From positions 1 to 64,000 of the forward strand of contig JAJZQO010000004.1 in the NCBI GenBank assembly GCA_021847575.1: a stretch of 64,000 nt of DNA. Reading direction: 5' to 3'. The position numbers and the translations under genes were made by a program. Numbering within the stretch: position 1 is the first letter of the stretch; every line of letters starts with the position of its first letter. Origin of the DNA: Bacillota bacterium. GTDB taxonomy: Bacteria > Bacillota > Sulfobacillia > JAJZYS01 > JAJYTV01. The notes under the pieces are model-generated. The model saw only the letters and a list, made by a program, of their open reading frames with translations, did no database searches and was not told the origin of the DNA. Shown piece after piece: positions 16,469-25,290 of this stretch.

Positions 16469-16588
16469 TGGCACGACGCCCGGATCCAGCCGTGGGTGCG
16501 GCCACAGGGCACGGCGCAGGACCTGATGTACTGCCTGCACCCGGTCAAGACACCGCAGTTCGAGTACCTGAGCGTCGAGGCCAACTGA
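16469..16588 (+). pseudogene. Remnant of a second substrate-binding protein gene (C-terminal 39 codons)
   Basis: Directly after the terminator an open frame, beginning at a Trp codon and ending in TGA, encodes 39 residues of which 26 match, without gaps, the last 39 residues of the binding protein at 13747-15417 (shared IQPWV.PQGT..DLM, then LHPVKTPQF.Y). There is no start codon, signal peptide or upstream domain. This is the decayed end of a duplicated family-5 binding protein; the rest was presumably lost by deletion between repeated copies. Confidence 0.8.
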
Positions 16589-16751
16589 GGGGCTCAGTCC
16601 CGGCGGCGGGAGGCGACCATCACCGGTCGGTTCCCGCATTCTTCCTGGTCGTCCCTGTGGCGGAAGCGGGCAGGCTGATGGTGTCGCGCACGTTTGCCAC
16701 ACCAAGGGGCATTGCGGCGCGAAATCCGCCTGAACCATCGGGAGGAAGCAC

Positions 16752-17945
16752 TTGGCGAAGCGCACATCGCTCCGATCCGCGATCGCGGTCGCGGCAGGTG
16801 TGGCCCTGGCCCTGCTCGCCGTGCATGGCGACGTCCTGCGCGCGACGGCCGGTGGGGCCGCCGAGACGCAGCACGCCAGCCTGGCCGCAAAGGCCATGCT
16901 CAGCTGGTACTACTTGCCGCCATACGGCCTCTTGGCGCGCTACGCCGAGCCGCTGGGCGGCGCCACGCAGACGGTCGACCTCTGGGGCTACTCCTGGGCG
17001 CTCGCAGGTCTCGAGGACGCGGCAGCGCTGCCGGGCGGCGAACGTCTTTTGCCACTTTTGCGCCTGCTCGCCGACAACCTGGAGGCCTACTGGGACGGCG
17101 ATGCGGCACTGCCTGGCTACGCCCCGACGGTCTATCCGGGCCCAGGTGCACTCAAGTACTACGACGACAACGCATGGGCCGGCCTCGACCTCGTCGCGGC
17201 ATTCGAGATGACAGGCGACATGACCTATCTCGCCAGGGCCGAGCGCGTGTTCCGCTACCTCGAGTCCGGCTGGGACCCGGCGGGCGGCGGTATCTACTGG
17301 AACGAGGCGCACCTGACGCGCAACACAGCCTCCACGGCACCCACGGCGGAACTTGCGGCGTGGCTTTACATGGCGACGCGCAAGAAGAGCTACCTCAGCT
17401 GGGCCGAGCGGCTGTTCGCCTGGGAGTCGAGGCAGCTCGTAAACCGCAGCACGGGCCAGGTCTACGGCAACATCGACACCGACCGGAACATCTCCTCCAC
17501 CGACTGGACGTACAACCAGGGGAGCGTGATCGGTGCGGCCGTCCGGCTCTATCGCGCCACGCACCGCGCTTCGTACCTCCAGGCCGCGCAGCGCACGGCC
17601 GGGTTTGTCCGCGCCCAGCTGGTCAGACCGGACGGTACGCTCCTGCCGCCGGCCGAGTTCGGCGGCGTGCTCGCGGACGACCTCCGTCTGCTCTACGATG
17701 TAACGCATGACCCAGGGATTGCCAGGCTCGTCGCCGTCAACGCACGGGCGGCCTGGACGCGGGCCAGGAACCCGCAGGACCTGATCGGCGACGACTGGCA
17801 GGGCCCGCCCCCCACAACGGCGGGCCTCCCGCTGCTCACGCAGACCGGGGCCGTACGGCTGCTCGCTGCGGACGCCGCGGTCAAGGCCTCGGTGGCGGGG
17901 CCGCTGGGCTTCCTGCATCGCCCGCCCGTCACCCCCGCCGGGTGA
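16752..17945 (+). CDS. Secreted glycoside hydrolase family 76-like protein
   Basis: A 397-residue exported protein that probably cleaves alpha-1,6-mannan-type polysaccharide or a related glycan outside the cell. The start is TTG 16752 behind GGGAGGAAG; the signal peptide is SAIAVAAGVALALLAVHGDVLRATAGG. The body is an (alpha/alpha)6-barrel pattern with GH76 landmarks: a tyrosine followed by two adjacent aspartates (KYYDDNAWAGLDLV), the catalytic pair in this family, then GGGIYWNEAH and TDWTYNQGSVIGAAV. A more general thioredoxin/mannose-epimerase-type alpha-barrel is the alternative. It stands alone between the binding-protein remnant and the convergent amidase; peptidoglycan- or spore-associated glycan turnover cannot be excluded. 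Confidence 0.78.
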   Translation: MAKRTSLRSAIAVAAGVALALLAVHGDVLRATAGGAAETQHASLAAKAMLSWYYLPPYGLLARYAEPLGGATQTVDLWGYSWALAGLEDAAALPGGERLLPLLRLLADNLEAYWDGDAALPGYAPTVYPGPGALKYYDDNAWAGLDLVAAFEMTGDMTYLARAERVFRYLESGWDPAGGGIYWNEAHLTRNTASTAPTAELAAWLYMATRKKSYLSWAERLFAWESRQLVNRSTGQVYGNIDTDRNISSTDWTYNQGSVIGAAVRLYRATHRASYLQAAQRTAGFVRAQLVRPDGTLLPPAEFGGVLADDLRLLYDVTHDPGIARLVAVNARAAWTRARNPQDLIGDDWQGPPPTTAGLPLLTQTGAVRLLAADAAVKASVAGPLGFLHRPPVTPAG

Positions 17946-17992
17946 AGCGGCGGCGAACGGCGCCTGCGCGGCTGCCCCTCGAAGGAGGATGG

Positions 17993-19450
17993 CTACGCCG
18001 GCTTGCGGTGGCGCAGTGGCATCCGCGCCCGCTGGCCGGTTTCCTGTTCGAAGGCGAAGGCAAGGTGTAGGAGCGTCTCTTCGGCAAAGGCGGACGCCGT
18101 GAACGTGAGGCCGAAGGGCTCGCCGTCGCCCGTCGTGCCCGCGGGCACGCAGATGGACGGGTAGCCCGCGCGCGCCGCGATGTCGGCGCCGTAGTTGTTC
18201 GGGAAGACCAGCGCGTCCAGGTCGTATGCGGCGAGGGCGTGGTCGATGCCCTCCTGCCGGGACCAGAGGAGGTCGCGCCTGCGTCCATACAGGTACTGGG
18301 GATCGCTCAGCGTGCCGGACGTGGCCTCGGACTGCAGCAGGAGCGTCTGACCATAGCGCAGCAGGAGACGCCTGTTGCGCTCGTTGAAGAAAATCAGTTC
18401 GTGCAGGCTGTGCACCGGCACGTCGGGTCCGAGATGGCCAAGGTAGGCGTTGAGGTCTGCCTTGAACTCGTAGAACAGAACCTCCTCCCCCCACTCCCTG
18501 CCCGCGGAGGGGATCGCCACCGGATCGACGATCGTGGCGCCCAGGGCTGCGAGGCTGTGCAGGGTTTGCTCGAAGCCCTCCGCGAGCGGCGCGGGAAGTT
18601 CGCCGATGTAGTCCCGCCCGACGCCGAGGCGCGCGCCCTTCAGGGCGTCAGGGCGCAACTCGCCGGGCTGCGGCAAGGGATGGTCGGCGCCGAGCAGCGA
18701 GATGGGATCGCGCCTGTCGCCGCCGACCATCCCTCGCAAGAGTGTCAGCGCGTCGCGCACGCTCCTCGCGATGGGGCCGGCCGTGTCCTGGCTGTGCGCG
18801 ATCGGGATGATGCCGCTGCGGCTGACATGGCCGAGCGTCGGCTTGATGCCGACAACGCCCTGCTGGCTTGAGGGGCTGAGGATGGATCCCGACGTCTCCG
18901 TACCCACCGCGAGCAGCGTGAGTTCACCTGACACCGCCGAGGCGGAGCCGGAACTCGAGCCGCCGGCATCGAACGGACCGCAAGCGTTCAGCACCTGGCC
19001 GCCGCGCGAGGAGTAGCCGTTCGGCATGCCTTCCGACATGAAGTTCGCCCATTCGGTCATGCCGGCCTTGCCCAGGATCACGGCGCCGGCCTGGCGGAGC
19101 CGGCGCACCAGATAGGCGTCGCGCGCAGCGTAATGGGCGGCCAACGCCAGCGAGCCTGCACTCGTGTGCTGGTGGTCGCCCGTGTCGATGTTGTCCTTGA
19201 GCAACACCGGAATGCCATGCAATGGGCCGCGCACATGGCCAAGACGCCGTTCCCTGTCCAGGGCCGCGGCGATCGCGGGCGTGTCCGGGTTGACCTCCAG
19301 GACGGCGTTGAGACCGTGTGGCGCTGCGTTGCGGCCCGCGATCTGATCCAAGTGGAGATAGACGAGCTCCTCGGACGTGAGCGCGCCTTGTTCGAAAAGG
19401 GATTGCGCCTGCTCCAGCGTCAGTTCCTGCGGCAGAGAGTCGAACACCAT
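17993..19450 (-). CDS. Amidase signature family hydrolase
   Basis: A 485-residue amidase of the GatA/amidase-signature family, which hydrolyses amide bonds through a Ser-cisSer-Lys triad. The catalytic Lys lies in [10 protein letters not shown], the cis-Ser and surrounding residues in [13 protein letters not shown], and the nucleophile in [12 protein letters not shown]. An AGGAGG site precedes the ATG. The N-terminal helix region ([28 protein letters not shown]) is typical of stand-alone amidases related to Glu-tRNA(Gln) amidotransferase A. No gatB or gatC neighbour is present, so it is probably a catabolic or detoxifying amidase rather than part of GatCAB. It converges with the GH76-like gene; the diguanylate cyclase gene lies 25 nt upstream on the same strand, so they may be co-transcribed. 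Confidence 0.9.
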   Translation of the reverse strand: MVFDSLPQELTLEQAQSLFEQGALTSEELVYLHLDQIAGRNAAPHGLNAVLEVNPDTPAIAAALDRERRLGHVRGPLHGIPVLLKDNIDTGDHQHTSAGSLALAAHYAARDAYLVRRLRQAGAVILGKAGMTEWANFMSEGMPNGYSSRGGQVLNACGPFDAGGSSSGSASAVSGELTLLAVGTETSGSILSPSSQQGVVGIKPTLGHVSRSGIIPIAHSQDTAGPIARSVRDALTLLRGMVGGDRRDPISLLGADHPLPQPGELRPDALKGARLGVGRDYIGELPAPLAEGFEQTLHSLAALGATIVDPVAIPSAGREWGEEVLFYEFKADLNAYLGHLGPDVPVHSLHELIFFNERNRRLLLRYGQTLLLQSEATSGTLSDPQYLYGRRRDLLWSRQEGIDHALAAYDLDALVFPNNYGADIAARAGYPSICVPAGTTGDGEPFGLTFTASAFAEETLLHLAFAFEQETGQRARMPLRHRKPA

Positions 19451-19475
19451 CTGGGCTACCTCCTGCGGGCTGAGG

Positions 19476-21827
19476 TCAGGAGCGCGTCGGGCCCGCCGGG
19501 GAAAGGCCTTGCCCGAGGCGCTTCGCCATGATCACCCGTTCGTCGGCCACGCGGACAAGACCTTCGATGCTGTCGGCGTCCTCAGGCGCCGATGCGATGC
19601 CGAGGCGACCGCCGACGCGGACCTCCCGCCCGTCGCGGATCAGCACGGCAACGCTGCGCAGTTCGTCGAGGTAGCGGCTTGCCGCCTGCAGGGCCTGGGC
19701 GAGGTTGGCGTGGGTGAGCAGGATGGCGAACTCGTCGCCACCCCAGCGGAATACGGTGTCGCCATCGCGGCGGATGGCGTTGAGCGTCTTGGCCACCACG
19801 GTCAGCGCCTCGTCGCCCGCCAAGTGGCCGTAGCGGTCGTTGATCGCCTTGAAGCCCTGCAGGTCGAGGATGACCAGCGAAAGCGGCTGGCTGTAGCGCC
19901 TCGATTCCTTCCACTCGGCGGCGATGCGCTCGTCGAAATTGCGCCGGTTGCCGATGCCTGTCAGGGTATCGGTGCGCGCCGCGGCGGCCAGTACGCTGCG
20001 GTGTCGGCCCTGGCTGAGGAGGACGGCGAGATGCAGGCCGAACATGCCCGCCAGGGACAGTGCCTCCTGCGAGAACGCGTCGGGCTGCGCGAGGCTGTCG
20101 ATGCAGATCAGCCCCACGAGGTGGCCGTTCAAGACCAGCGGAGCGGCAATGCTGGCGACGGGCCAGGCGGCGTCCGGCGGCAGCGACCCGCGCACGACAT
20201 CCGTGGCGCGTATGCGGGGCAGGCCGCGGCGAAAACCGTCCTCGTCGCCACCGTACCATGCCAGGGCGTCCTCGAGCGTGCGCATGCTCCAGTGCGGCGG
20301 CGGGCCGGCCTCCGCGTAGCCGAGGGCGGACCTCAGCTCCAGCTGTGCGCTGTCGGAGAGCCAGAGGGTTGCGGCGTCGGCCCCCGGCACGAGCCGGACG
20401 GCCGCCGCGAGCGCGTGGTCGCACAGTTCCTGTATGTCCTCCACTGCCCCGAGCGCGTGCAGGGCCGCCAGAAGGTCCGCCAGGCGCGACGTCGCGAGAA
20501 CGCCCTGGAGCGCGATGTGCAGGCGGTCCGCGGCACGGCGCAGGACCTCGCGCTGCCCTTGGCCGAACGCGGCAGGGCTGCGGTAGTAGAGCAGCTCGAG
20601 CACGGCCTGGGGGCGACCGTCAGGCTGCAAAAGCGGCAGGATGGCGAAAGACTGCAGTCCCGACTCGAGCTGACGGGCCGTGCTGTAAGGGGACGTGAGC
20701 GACAACGGGACCCACATGGCCTCCGTGGGCGCCTGGCCTTTAAGGCCGGCCACGAGCGGCGAGGGCACGTCGGGCGGTTGGAAGTCGCCCATGCCTTGCC
20801 CTGCCAACAGGTGGGCCCGACCGCCGGGCAGCCAGATGAGACCGACATCCGCGCCTGCGAACGGCAGGAGGAGTTGCAAGGCGCGCTGGGCGACGCCTTG
20901 CGGCGTGCCCTGCTGCGTGACCTGGCGCGAGAAGTCGAGCAGGAAGTCCTGCTGGCGCGACGTCTGGTTCGTCGCCTCCAGTTGTCCAAGCCGCTCGATC
21001 GCGTCGCCGACGGCCAGGACGAGTGCCTCAAGGGTCGAGATCTCGTCCTGAAGGAAAGCTCCGGTGCGGCTGCGCTCGATGTTGAGCACGGCGTGGATCT
21101 GCTCGCTCACCTTGATGGGCAGGGCGAGCTCGCTGTGGGTTGCGTCGATGCCTACGCCCTGCACGAATTCGGGGTCCGCCTGCGTGTCCGGCACGTGCTG
21201 CACGCGACCCGTGCGCAGGGCGCGGCCCGTAATCGACTGGAGCGGCAGGGTGATGCCGGACGGCGGGGTCCAGCCCAGCGCGGAATGCACCCGCATGTGC
21301 TCGCTGTCGACCTGGACGAGGATGTCCGCGTGCGTGAAGCCGAGAATGTCCTGCAGCCAGAGCAGGAGCTCGCGGTAGATCTGGTCGGGATGGTCCAGCG
21401 CGGGCAGGCGGAGCAGTGCCTGGGAAAGGAGGTGCGCGCGACGGGCGGATTGCTCGGCCGCGCGACTCACGCGCCGGAGCGCAAGGCCGATAGCCCCGCC
21501 CACCGCCACCGCGAACAGTGGGACCAGCAAGGACGCGAGCGCAATGTCCGGGCTGGCGGGGCGGCGCACGAAAAGGGTGAACAGGCTGGCGCCGATTGCG
21601 ATCAGGAATGCGGGCAGGGGCCCAAGAGCGATGCCGCTCGTCATGGTGACGACCGCGAGCAAGGGCAGGATCCACGCGAAGGAGAGCGGCAGGAATGCAA
21701 CCACCGCGGCAAACGCAAGGAGGACGGCGCCACGCAGAACGCGACCCGCCAGAGCACGCCGTGGCCAGGAGCGGCCGGCGATGGTCCCGCCCACGCCTGG
21801 CCGGCCAGTCGGCCCCGTCGCCGCCAA
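19476..21827 (-). CDS. Membrane GAF-GAF-GAF-GGDEF diguanylate cyclase
   Basis: It makes the second messenger cyclic di-GMP from two GTP. TTG 21827 is chosen because GAGGCGG lies about 8 nt upstream; it gives about 783 residues. Four hydrophobic segments near the N-terminus (residues about 30-125) anchor it. Three GAF-like modules follow (roughly 145-290, 310-455 and 465-620), then the GGDEF domain: TDTLTGIGNRRNFDERI, DLQGFKAINDRYGH, and the active-site WGGDEF. An allosteric inhibition site RxxD (RDGD) sits exactly five residues before WGGDEF's GGDEF, so product inhibition is expected. The GAF modules presumably sense a cytoplasmic ligand. No EAL or HD-GYP domain is present. Confidence 0.92.
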   Translation of the reverse strand: MAATGPTGRPGVGGTIAGRSWPRRALAGRVLRGAVLLAFAAVVAFLPLSFAWILPLLAVVTMTSGIALGPLPAFLIAIGASLFTLFVRRPASPDIALASLLVPLFAVAVGGAIGLALRRVSRAAEQSARRAHLLSQALLRLPALDHPDQIYRELLLWLQDILGFTHADILVQVDSEHMRVHSALGWTPPSGITLPLQSITGRALRTGRVQHVPDTQADPEFVQGVGIDATHSELALPIKVSEQIHAVLNIERSRTGAFLQDEISTLEALVLAVGDAIERLGQLEATNQTSRQQDFLLDFSRQVTQQGTPQGVAQRALQLLLPFAGADVGLIWLPGGRAHLLAGQGMGDFQPPDVPSPLVAGLKGQAPTEAMWVPLSLTSPYSTARQLESGLQSFAILPLLQPDGRPQAVLELLYYRSPAAFGQGQREVLRRAADRLHIALQGVLATSRLADLLAALHALGAVEDIQELCDHALAAAVRLVPGADAATLWLSDSAQLELRSALGYAEAGPPPHWSMRTLEDALAWYGGDEDGFRRGLPRIRATDVVRGSLPPDAAWPVASIAAPLVLNGHLVGLICIDSLAQPDAFSQEALSLAGMFGLHLAVLLSQGRHRSVLAAAARTDTLTGIGNRRNFDERIAAEWKESRRYSQPLSLVILDLQGFKAINDRYGHLAGDEALTVVAKTLNAIRRDGDTVFRWGGDEFAILLTHANLAQALQAASRYLDELRSVAVLIRDGREVRVGGRLGIASAPEDADSIEGLVRVADERVIMAKRLGQGLSPAGPTRS

Positions 21828-21891
21828 GTGCACCGCCTCTAATCGTTGAACTAGGATGGCTCGAGTTGGCCACAAATACCAATTGGCAATT

Positions 21892-21926
21892 CGACCTCCC
21901 CCGCCGCTTCCCTGCTCGGGAGGTCG
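21892..21926. repeat. Inverted repeat in the divergent region between the cyclase and thioesterase genes
   Basis: Arms CGACCTCCC and GGGAGGTCG (9 bp, 17-nt spacer) lie between two divergent starts. The 8-bp palindrome CCAATTGG is just upstream. The spacing would suit a dimeric regulator on both promoters or a leader hairpin for the plus-strand gene. Confidence 0.35.
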
Positions 21927-21991
21927 GCAGGACTCCGCACCACACTGCGCAGAAGCATGCGGGGACCAGCCGTCAGGGGAGAGCGAGCGAG

Positions 21992-22429
21992 ATGGAGAGT
22001 TCGTGCCGCATCAGGCTGAGGGTGCGCTACGGCGAGGCCGACCGCATGGGCATCGCCTATTACGCCCACTACTTCGACTGGTTCACCGAGGGGAGGACGG
22101 AGCTGCTCCGCCAACTCGGAGGCAGCTACCGGAACATCGAGGACCAGGGACTCCTGCTGCCCGTCACCTCGACCGGAGCCCGCTACCTTCGGCCGTGCCG
22201 CTACGACGACGCCGTGGAACTGGAGACGTCGGTCAGGGTGTCGCCCACGCGCATGCGCTTCGACTATCGCCTGCGCATGGACGGCGACCTCCTGGCGGAG
22301 GGCTTCACCGAACACGCGTTCGTGCGCAAGGGCGACCTGCGGCCCGTGAACGCCCGCCGGGCGTTCCCAGGCATCTATGCGCAGTTCGCAGACCTGCCGG
22401 CCCATTCCCCAGCCCCGCATGACGCCTAG
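21992..22429 (+). CDS. Hotdog-fold acyl-CoA thioesterase (4HBT/YbgC type)
   Basis: A 145-residue single hotdog domain that hydrolyses acyl-CoA thioesters. The signature RLRVRYGEADRMGIAYYAHYFDWFTEGR matches the YbgC/4-hydroxybenzoyl-CoA thioesterase pattern, with an acidic residue followed by MG.AYYAHY and the long central helix. The second half has LEGFTEHAFVRKG-like strands (LLAEGFTEHAFV). The ATG lies behind GGGGAGAG. It is divergent from the diguanylate cyclase and convergent with a TetR gene. The natural acyl substrate is unknown. In many bacteria such enzymes clear stalled acyl-CoA or acyl-ACP. Confidence 0.9.
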   Translation: MESSCRIRLRVRYGEADRMGIAYYAHYFDWFTEGRTELLRQLGGSYRNIEDQGLLLPVTSTGARYLRPCRYDDAVELETSVRVSPTRMRFDYRLRMDGDLLAEGFTEHAFVRKGDLRPVNARRAFPGIYAQFADLPAHSPAPHDA

Positions 22430-22496
22430 AGGCAGGTCGGCAACTGGGCGCGCCGACTGGACGACGGCATGGCGGGCTTGGCCGCCGCCACGTCGC

Positions 22497-23102
22497 CTAC
22501 CGTCGCACCAGCGGCAAGAAGAGCTGGTCGACGATCTCCGCCAGGCTGGCGTCCGGGACGGGACCACGCCGCACGAAGAACAGCTCGTGTCGTGCCAGAG
22601 CGACCGGTAGCGAAGCGATGCGGTCGGTGACGGCCAGGCCTGCCCTGGTTTCGCCCCGGGAAGCTGCGCGCTGCAGGATGGCTGCCATCGCCTGCGTGGC
22701 TGCTGCCATGCCATGCATCAAGGACACGTCTGCCTCGTCGCGGATCGAGTCCGCCGCGATGCCGAAGATGTTTGCGAGTCCGATTTCCTCAACTCCGGCG
22801 GAGACCCGCCCGAGCAGGGCCAGAACGTCGCCGCGCAGCGTTCCGGTGTCTGGCAGCGGTCCGGGCAGCAACGGCGCATGCCGGAGCATCGCGGCCAGGA
22901 TCAGGTCCGCCCGGCGTGGCCAGCGGCGGTACAGGACGGGCTTGCTTGTCCGCGCTCGCCCGGCGACGGCTCCGATGGTCAGGTTCGCATATCCGACGTC
23001 CATCAGCTCGCGCCAGGCCGCGTCGAGGATGGCATCCTCCAAGGTGGCGCCGCGCCGCCGCCGGGCGACTGCCGGATGTCCGGGTGATCCAGGGTCGGTC
23101 AA
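22497..23102 (-). CDS. TetR-family transcriptional regulator
   Basis: A 201-residue repressor-type protein. The start is TTG 23102, behind GGAGGAGG, giving MTDPGSPGHP; the track ORF adds 81 spurious residues. The N-terminal helix-turn-helix reads LEDAILDAAWRELMDVGYANLTIGAVAGRARTSKPVLYRRWPRRADLI, the classical TetR layout ending in a W/R helix. The C-terminal ligand-binding half (about residues 75-201) is divergent, with acyl- or aromatic-drug-binding type helices. The target operator and ligand are unknown; the adjacent thioesterase and the acyl-CoA synthetase operon upstream make fatty or aromatic acid metabolism a reasonable but unproven guess. Confidence 0.9.
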   Translation of the reverse strand: MTDPGSPGHPAVARRRRGATLEDAILDAAWRELMDVGYANLTIGAVAGRARTSKPVLYRRWPRRADLILAAMLRHAPLLPGPLPDTGTLRGDVLALLGRVSAGVEEIGLANIFGIAADSIRDEADVSLMHGMAAATQAMAAILQRAASRGETRAGLAVTDRIASLPVALARHELFFVRRGPVPDASLAEIVDQLFLPLVRR

Positions 23103-23591
23103 GTCGTCCCTCCTCCAACTGGATACGTGGCGTGGCCAGGCACAACCCTTGTCTTGCGCGTCAAGGGACTGGCGGGGATCGGGGACGCGGCGGCAATCCT
23201 CCCCGGCCGGAGGACCACGCGGGCCACTCGGAAACTTGTCGTGTGAGCGTCGGATCACGGCCAGCGCACCGCTGCTCGGCGCGACGGTCGCCGCCGTCGC
23301 CCGCCTGCCTCCGGCCACGAGATTCCACGCCTGCGCCACCAGCATTCAGTGCACGCTGACGCGTCACCTCCTGGCGCGGCGCTCCCGGGCCCGGAGTCGA
23401 GCACGGCTGGCCGTTTGGCGCGTAGACCTGATGCGGCCGGCGAGGGACTTTCGCCGGTGTTCGGCCGCAGTTTGCGACGCGCGTGGGTGCGGCATCTGGT
23501 CAACCTGCTGCCGCCGCTGGCGGACGGATACCCGCATCTCGCCGCGAAAGCGAGGCATCTGCCGGACGGCGTGGCCCAGGCGCTTGGCCGC
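23103..23591. other. Intergenic region without a supported gene
   Basis: These 489 nt lie between the TetR start and the end of the ABC ATPase gene on the same strand. ORFs crossing it are Arg/Pro/Ala-rich in every frame and lack ribosome-binding sites. It presumably holds the TetR promoter; no convincing -35/-10 pair, hairpin or repeat was identified by eye. Confidence 0.35.
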
Positions 23592-24500
23592 CTAGGTCAG
23601 CCTGAGGTCCGGGAAGTAAACATCGACGGTTTCCCCCGCCGTGGGCAGGGGCCCCTCGGATCCCAGGTCCGCGGCGAACCGGCCCCCATCCTGGGCGCGC
23701 AGCTCGATGCGCCAGCCGAAGTCCTTCGGCCGCGCACGTTCCACGACGGCCCGTACGGCCACGAGGTCAGGGTCCGCCTGCCAGCGGGCCTGCGCAGGGT
23801 GCACCGCGAGGCCGCCCGCGAGTATCTGGTAGCCGAGCAGGATCGCTGCCTGCGGGTTCGGCGGCCGCCGCACGAGATCGTGCGTCGGTCCCTGCGCCAG
23901 CATGCGACCGTCCGCGATGAGGCAGAGCTGATCGCACAGCCGCTGCACATCGTGCAGGTCATGGGTTGCGATCAGGGCGCAGGCCCCCAAGGCCTCGACG
24001 CGCTCGAGCAGGAGGTCGCCCATGCTGCGGCGGGCGGCGGCGTCAAGCCCCGAGAAGGGCTCGTCCAGCAAGAATAGGCGGCGTCCGCCGAAGAGGGCCC
24101 GGCCAAGCGCGAGCCGCTGCCGCTCGCCGAACGACAGTTGTCGCACGGGCCGTCCTCCGAGCCGCCAAAGGTCCAGACGCTCGAGCGCAAGCCTGGGTTC
24201 GATGCTGAGAGCGGGTCCCAGCGCCCTGAGGTGCTCCTCCGGCGTCCAGTGCGGCACCAGGCCCTGGCGCTGGGGCACCCAGCCGATTGGCCGCTGCCAC
24301 GGCGGCAGGCTGCGATAGTCGAGGCCGGCGAACAGCAGGCTGCCGTTCGCCGGCAGGAGCCCAGCCACCGCCCGCAGGAGCGTCGTCTTGCCAGCGCCGG
24401 ACGGCCCGTGCAAGGCGCAGATGGTGCCAGGGCCGACGGCGAAGCTCGCGGCGAAGGACAGCTCGGCCCCCTGCGGTGCCCGCAGGTCAACGTGCAGCAC
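23592..24500 (-). CDS. ABC transporter ATPase, molybdate/tungstate/sulfate-like with C-terminal TOBE-like domain
   Basis: The ATP-hydrolysing subunit of an importer; 302 residues from GTG 24500, which overlaps the permease stop by 14 nt. Walker A is HGPSGAGKTTLLR, the Q-loop GWVPQRQGLVP, the ABC signature LSFGERQRLALGRAL, Walker B LFLLDEPFSGLD, and the switch histidine is in LIATHDL. A C-terminal extension of about 80 residues (from GGLAVHPAQARWQ to the end) looks like the TOBE-type regulatory domain of ModC/CysA proteins. Its partner permease is immediately upstream. There is no ModA-like binding protein in the window, so the metal-oxyanion assignment is tentative. Confidence 0.88.
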   Translation of the reverse strand: MLHVDLRAPQGAELSFAASFAVGPGTICALHGPSGAGKTTLLRAVAGLLPANGSLLFAGLDYRSLPPWQRPIGWVPQRQGLVPHWTPEEHLRALGPALSIEPRLALERLDLWRLGGRPVRQLSFGERQRLALGRALFGGRRLFLLDEPFSGLDAAARRSMGDLLLERVEALGACALIATHDLHDVQRLCDQLCLIADGRMLAQGPTHDLVRRPPNPQAAILLGYQILAGGLAVHPAQARWQADPDLVAVRAVVERARPKDFGWRIELRAQDGGRFAADLGSEGPLPTAGETVDVYFPDLRLT

Positions 24501-25290
24501 GGCGTGCCACCCCCATAGCCAGAAGCGGCAGCGGCAGGGCGATCGCGACCAGCACGAGCGCCAGCTGCAGTGCGGGTCCGAGGCCGAACTCGCTGAGAGC
24601 GATCCAGATGCCGACGGGCAGGCCCGTCGGATGGTAGGCGAGGACGATGGGAGCACCGAAGGCGCCGATCGTGCGGGCCCAGGCCATTGCGCTGGCTATT
24701 GCGAGGCCCGGGCCCGCGAGCGGCAGGGCGACGCGCCAGAAAGCCCGCAAGGGACTGAGGCCCGCAAGCCACGCCGCCTCGAGGATGTCCCGGTCCAGGG
24801 CGCCGAAGGCGGCCCACGCGGCGTAGATGAAGAAAGGCGCGGCCTCGTAGAATCCGGCGATGGTCAGCCCGAGAAAGCTGTTCGTGACCCCGATGCCCAT
24901 GTCCGTGAGCCACGTCCCGAAGCCAGTGGTCGGACCAAAGACGTAGGCAAGCACGAGTCCCAGCACGAGCGGCGGCAGGAGCAGGGGGACGGCGAGCAGC
25001 AGCTCGAGCAGACGCTGGCTGCGTTGCGGGGCGGACGCGGCCCACCACGCGAGCGGCAGCCCGGCGAGGAACGTCAGGAGAAGCGCGCAGATGGACGACA
25101 GCACGCTGACCGCTGTCGCGGCGCCGCTGCCGGGCGGCAGGTGGGCGAACGACGTCCCCGCGTGCAAGAGCAGGGCCCAGAGCGGCAAGGTGACGATGCC
25201 CACGAGTGGCCAGAGCAGGAGGCGGCGCGCGCTGAGGCGCCGCCTCCCTGCGGCCCTGCCTTGCCTCATCGCGTCACCCCCCCGGGTCAT
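24487..25290 (-). CDS. ABC transporter permease, molybdate/tungstate-like
   Basis: The membrane subunit paired with the ATPase; about 267 residues with six hydrophobic helices. ATG 25290 forms an ATGA overlap with the preceding gene; ATG 25269, behind GGGGGGTGA, is an equally good alternative. The EAA-type ATPase-docking loop reads EAAWLAGLSPLRAFWRVALPLAGP. ModB-like features include LLLAVPLLLPPLVLGLVLAYVFG and the SFLGLTIAGFYEAAPFFIYAAWAAF segment. The track ORF continues 400 residues too far upstream. It is encoded in one block with the acyl-CoA synthetase and polytopic membrane protein genes, an odd partnership for an oxyanion importer. Confidence 0.88.
   Translation of the reverse strand: MTRGGDAMRQGRAAGRRRLSARRLLLWPLVGIVTLPLWALLLHAGTSFAHLPPGSGAATAVSVLSSICALLLTFLAGLPLAWWAASAPQRSQRLLELLLAVPLLLPPLVLGLVLAYVFGPTTGFGTWLTDMGIGVTNSFLGLTIAGFYEAAPFFIYAAWAAFGALDRDILEAAWLAGLSPLRAFWRVALPLAGPGLAIASAMAWARTIGAFGAPIVLAYHPTGLPVGIWIALSEFGLGPALQLALVLVAIALPLPLLAMGVARRAAR

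Noticed and set aside
23349-24077. Plus-strand ORF of 242 residues over the TetR-ABC gap
   Set aside because: Arg/Ala/Gly-rich shadow of the ABC ATPase in its second half; no start signal.
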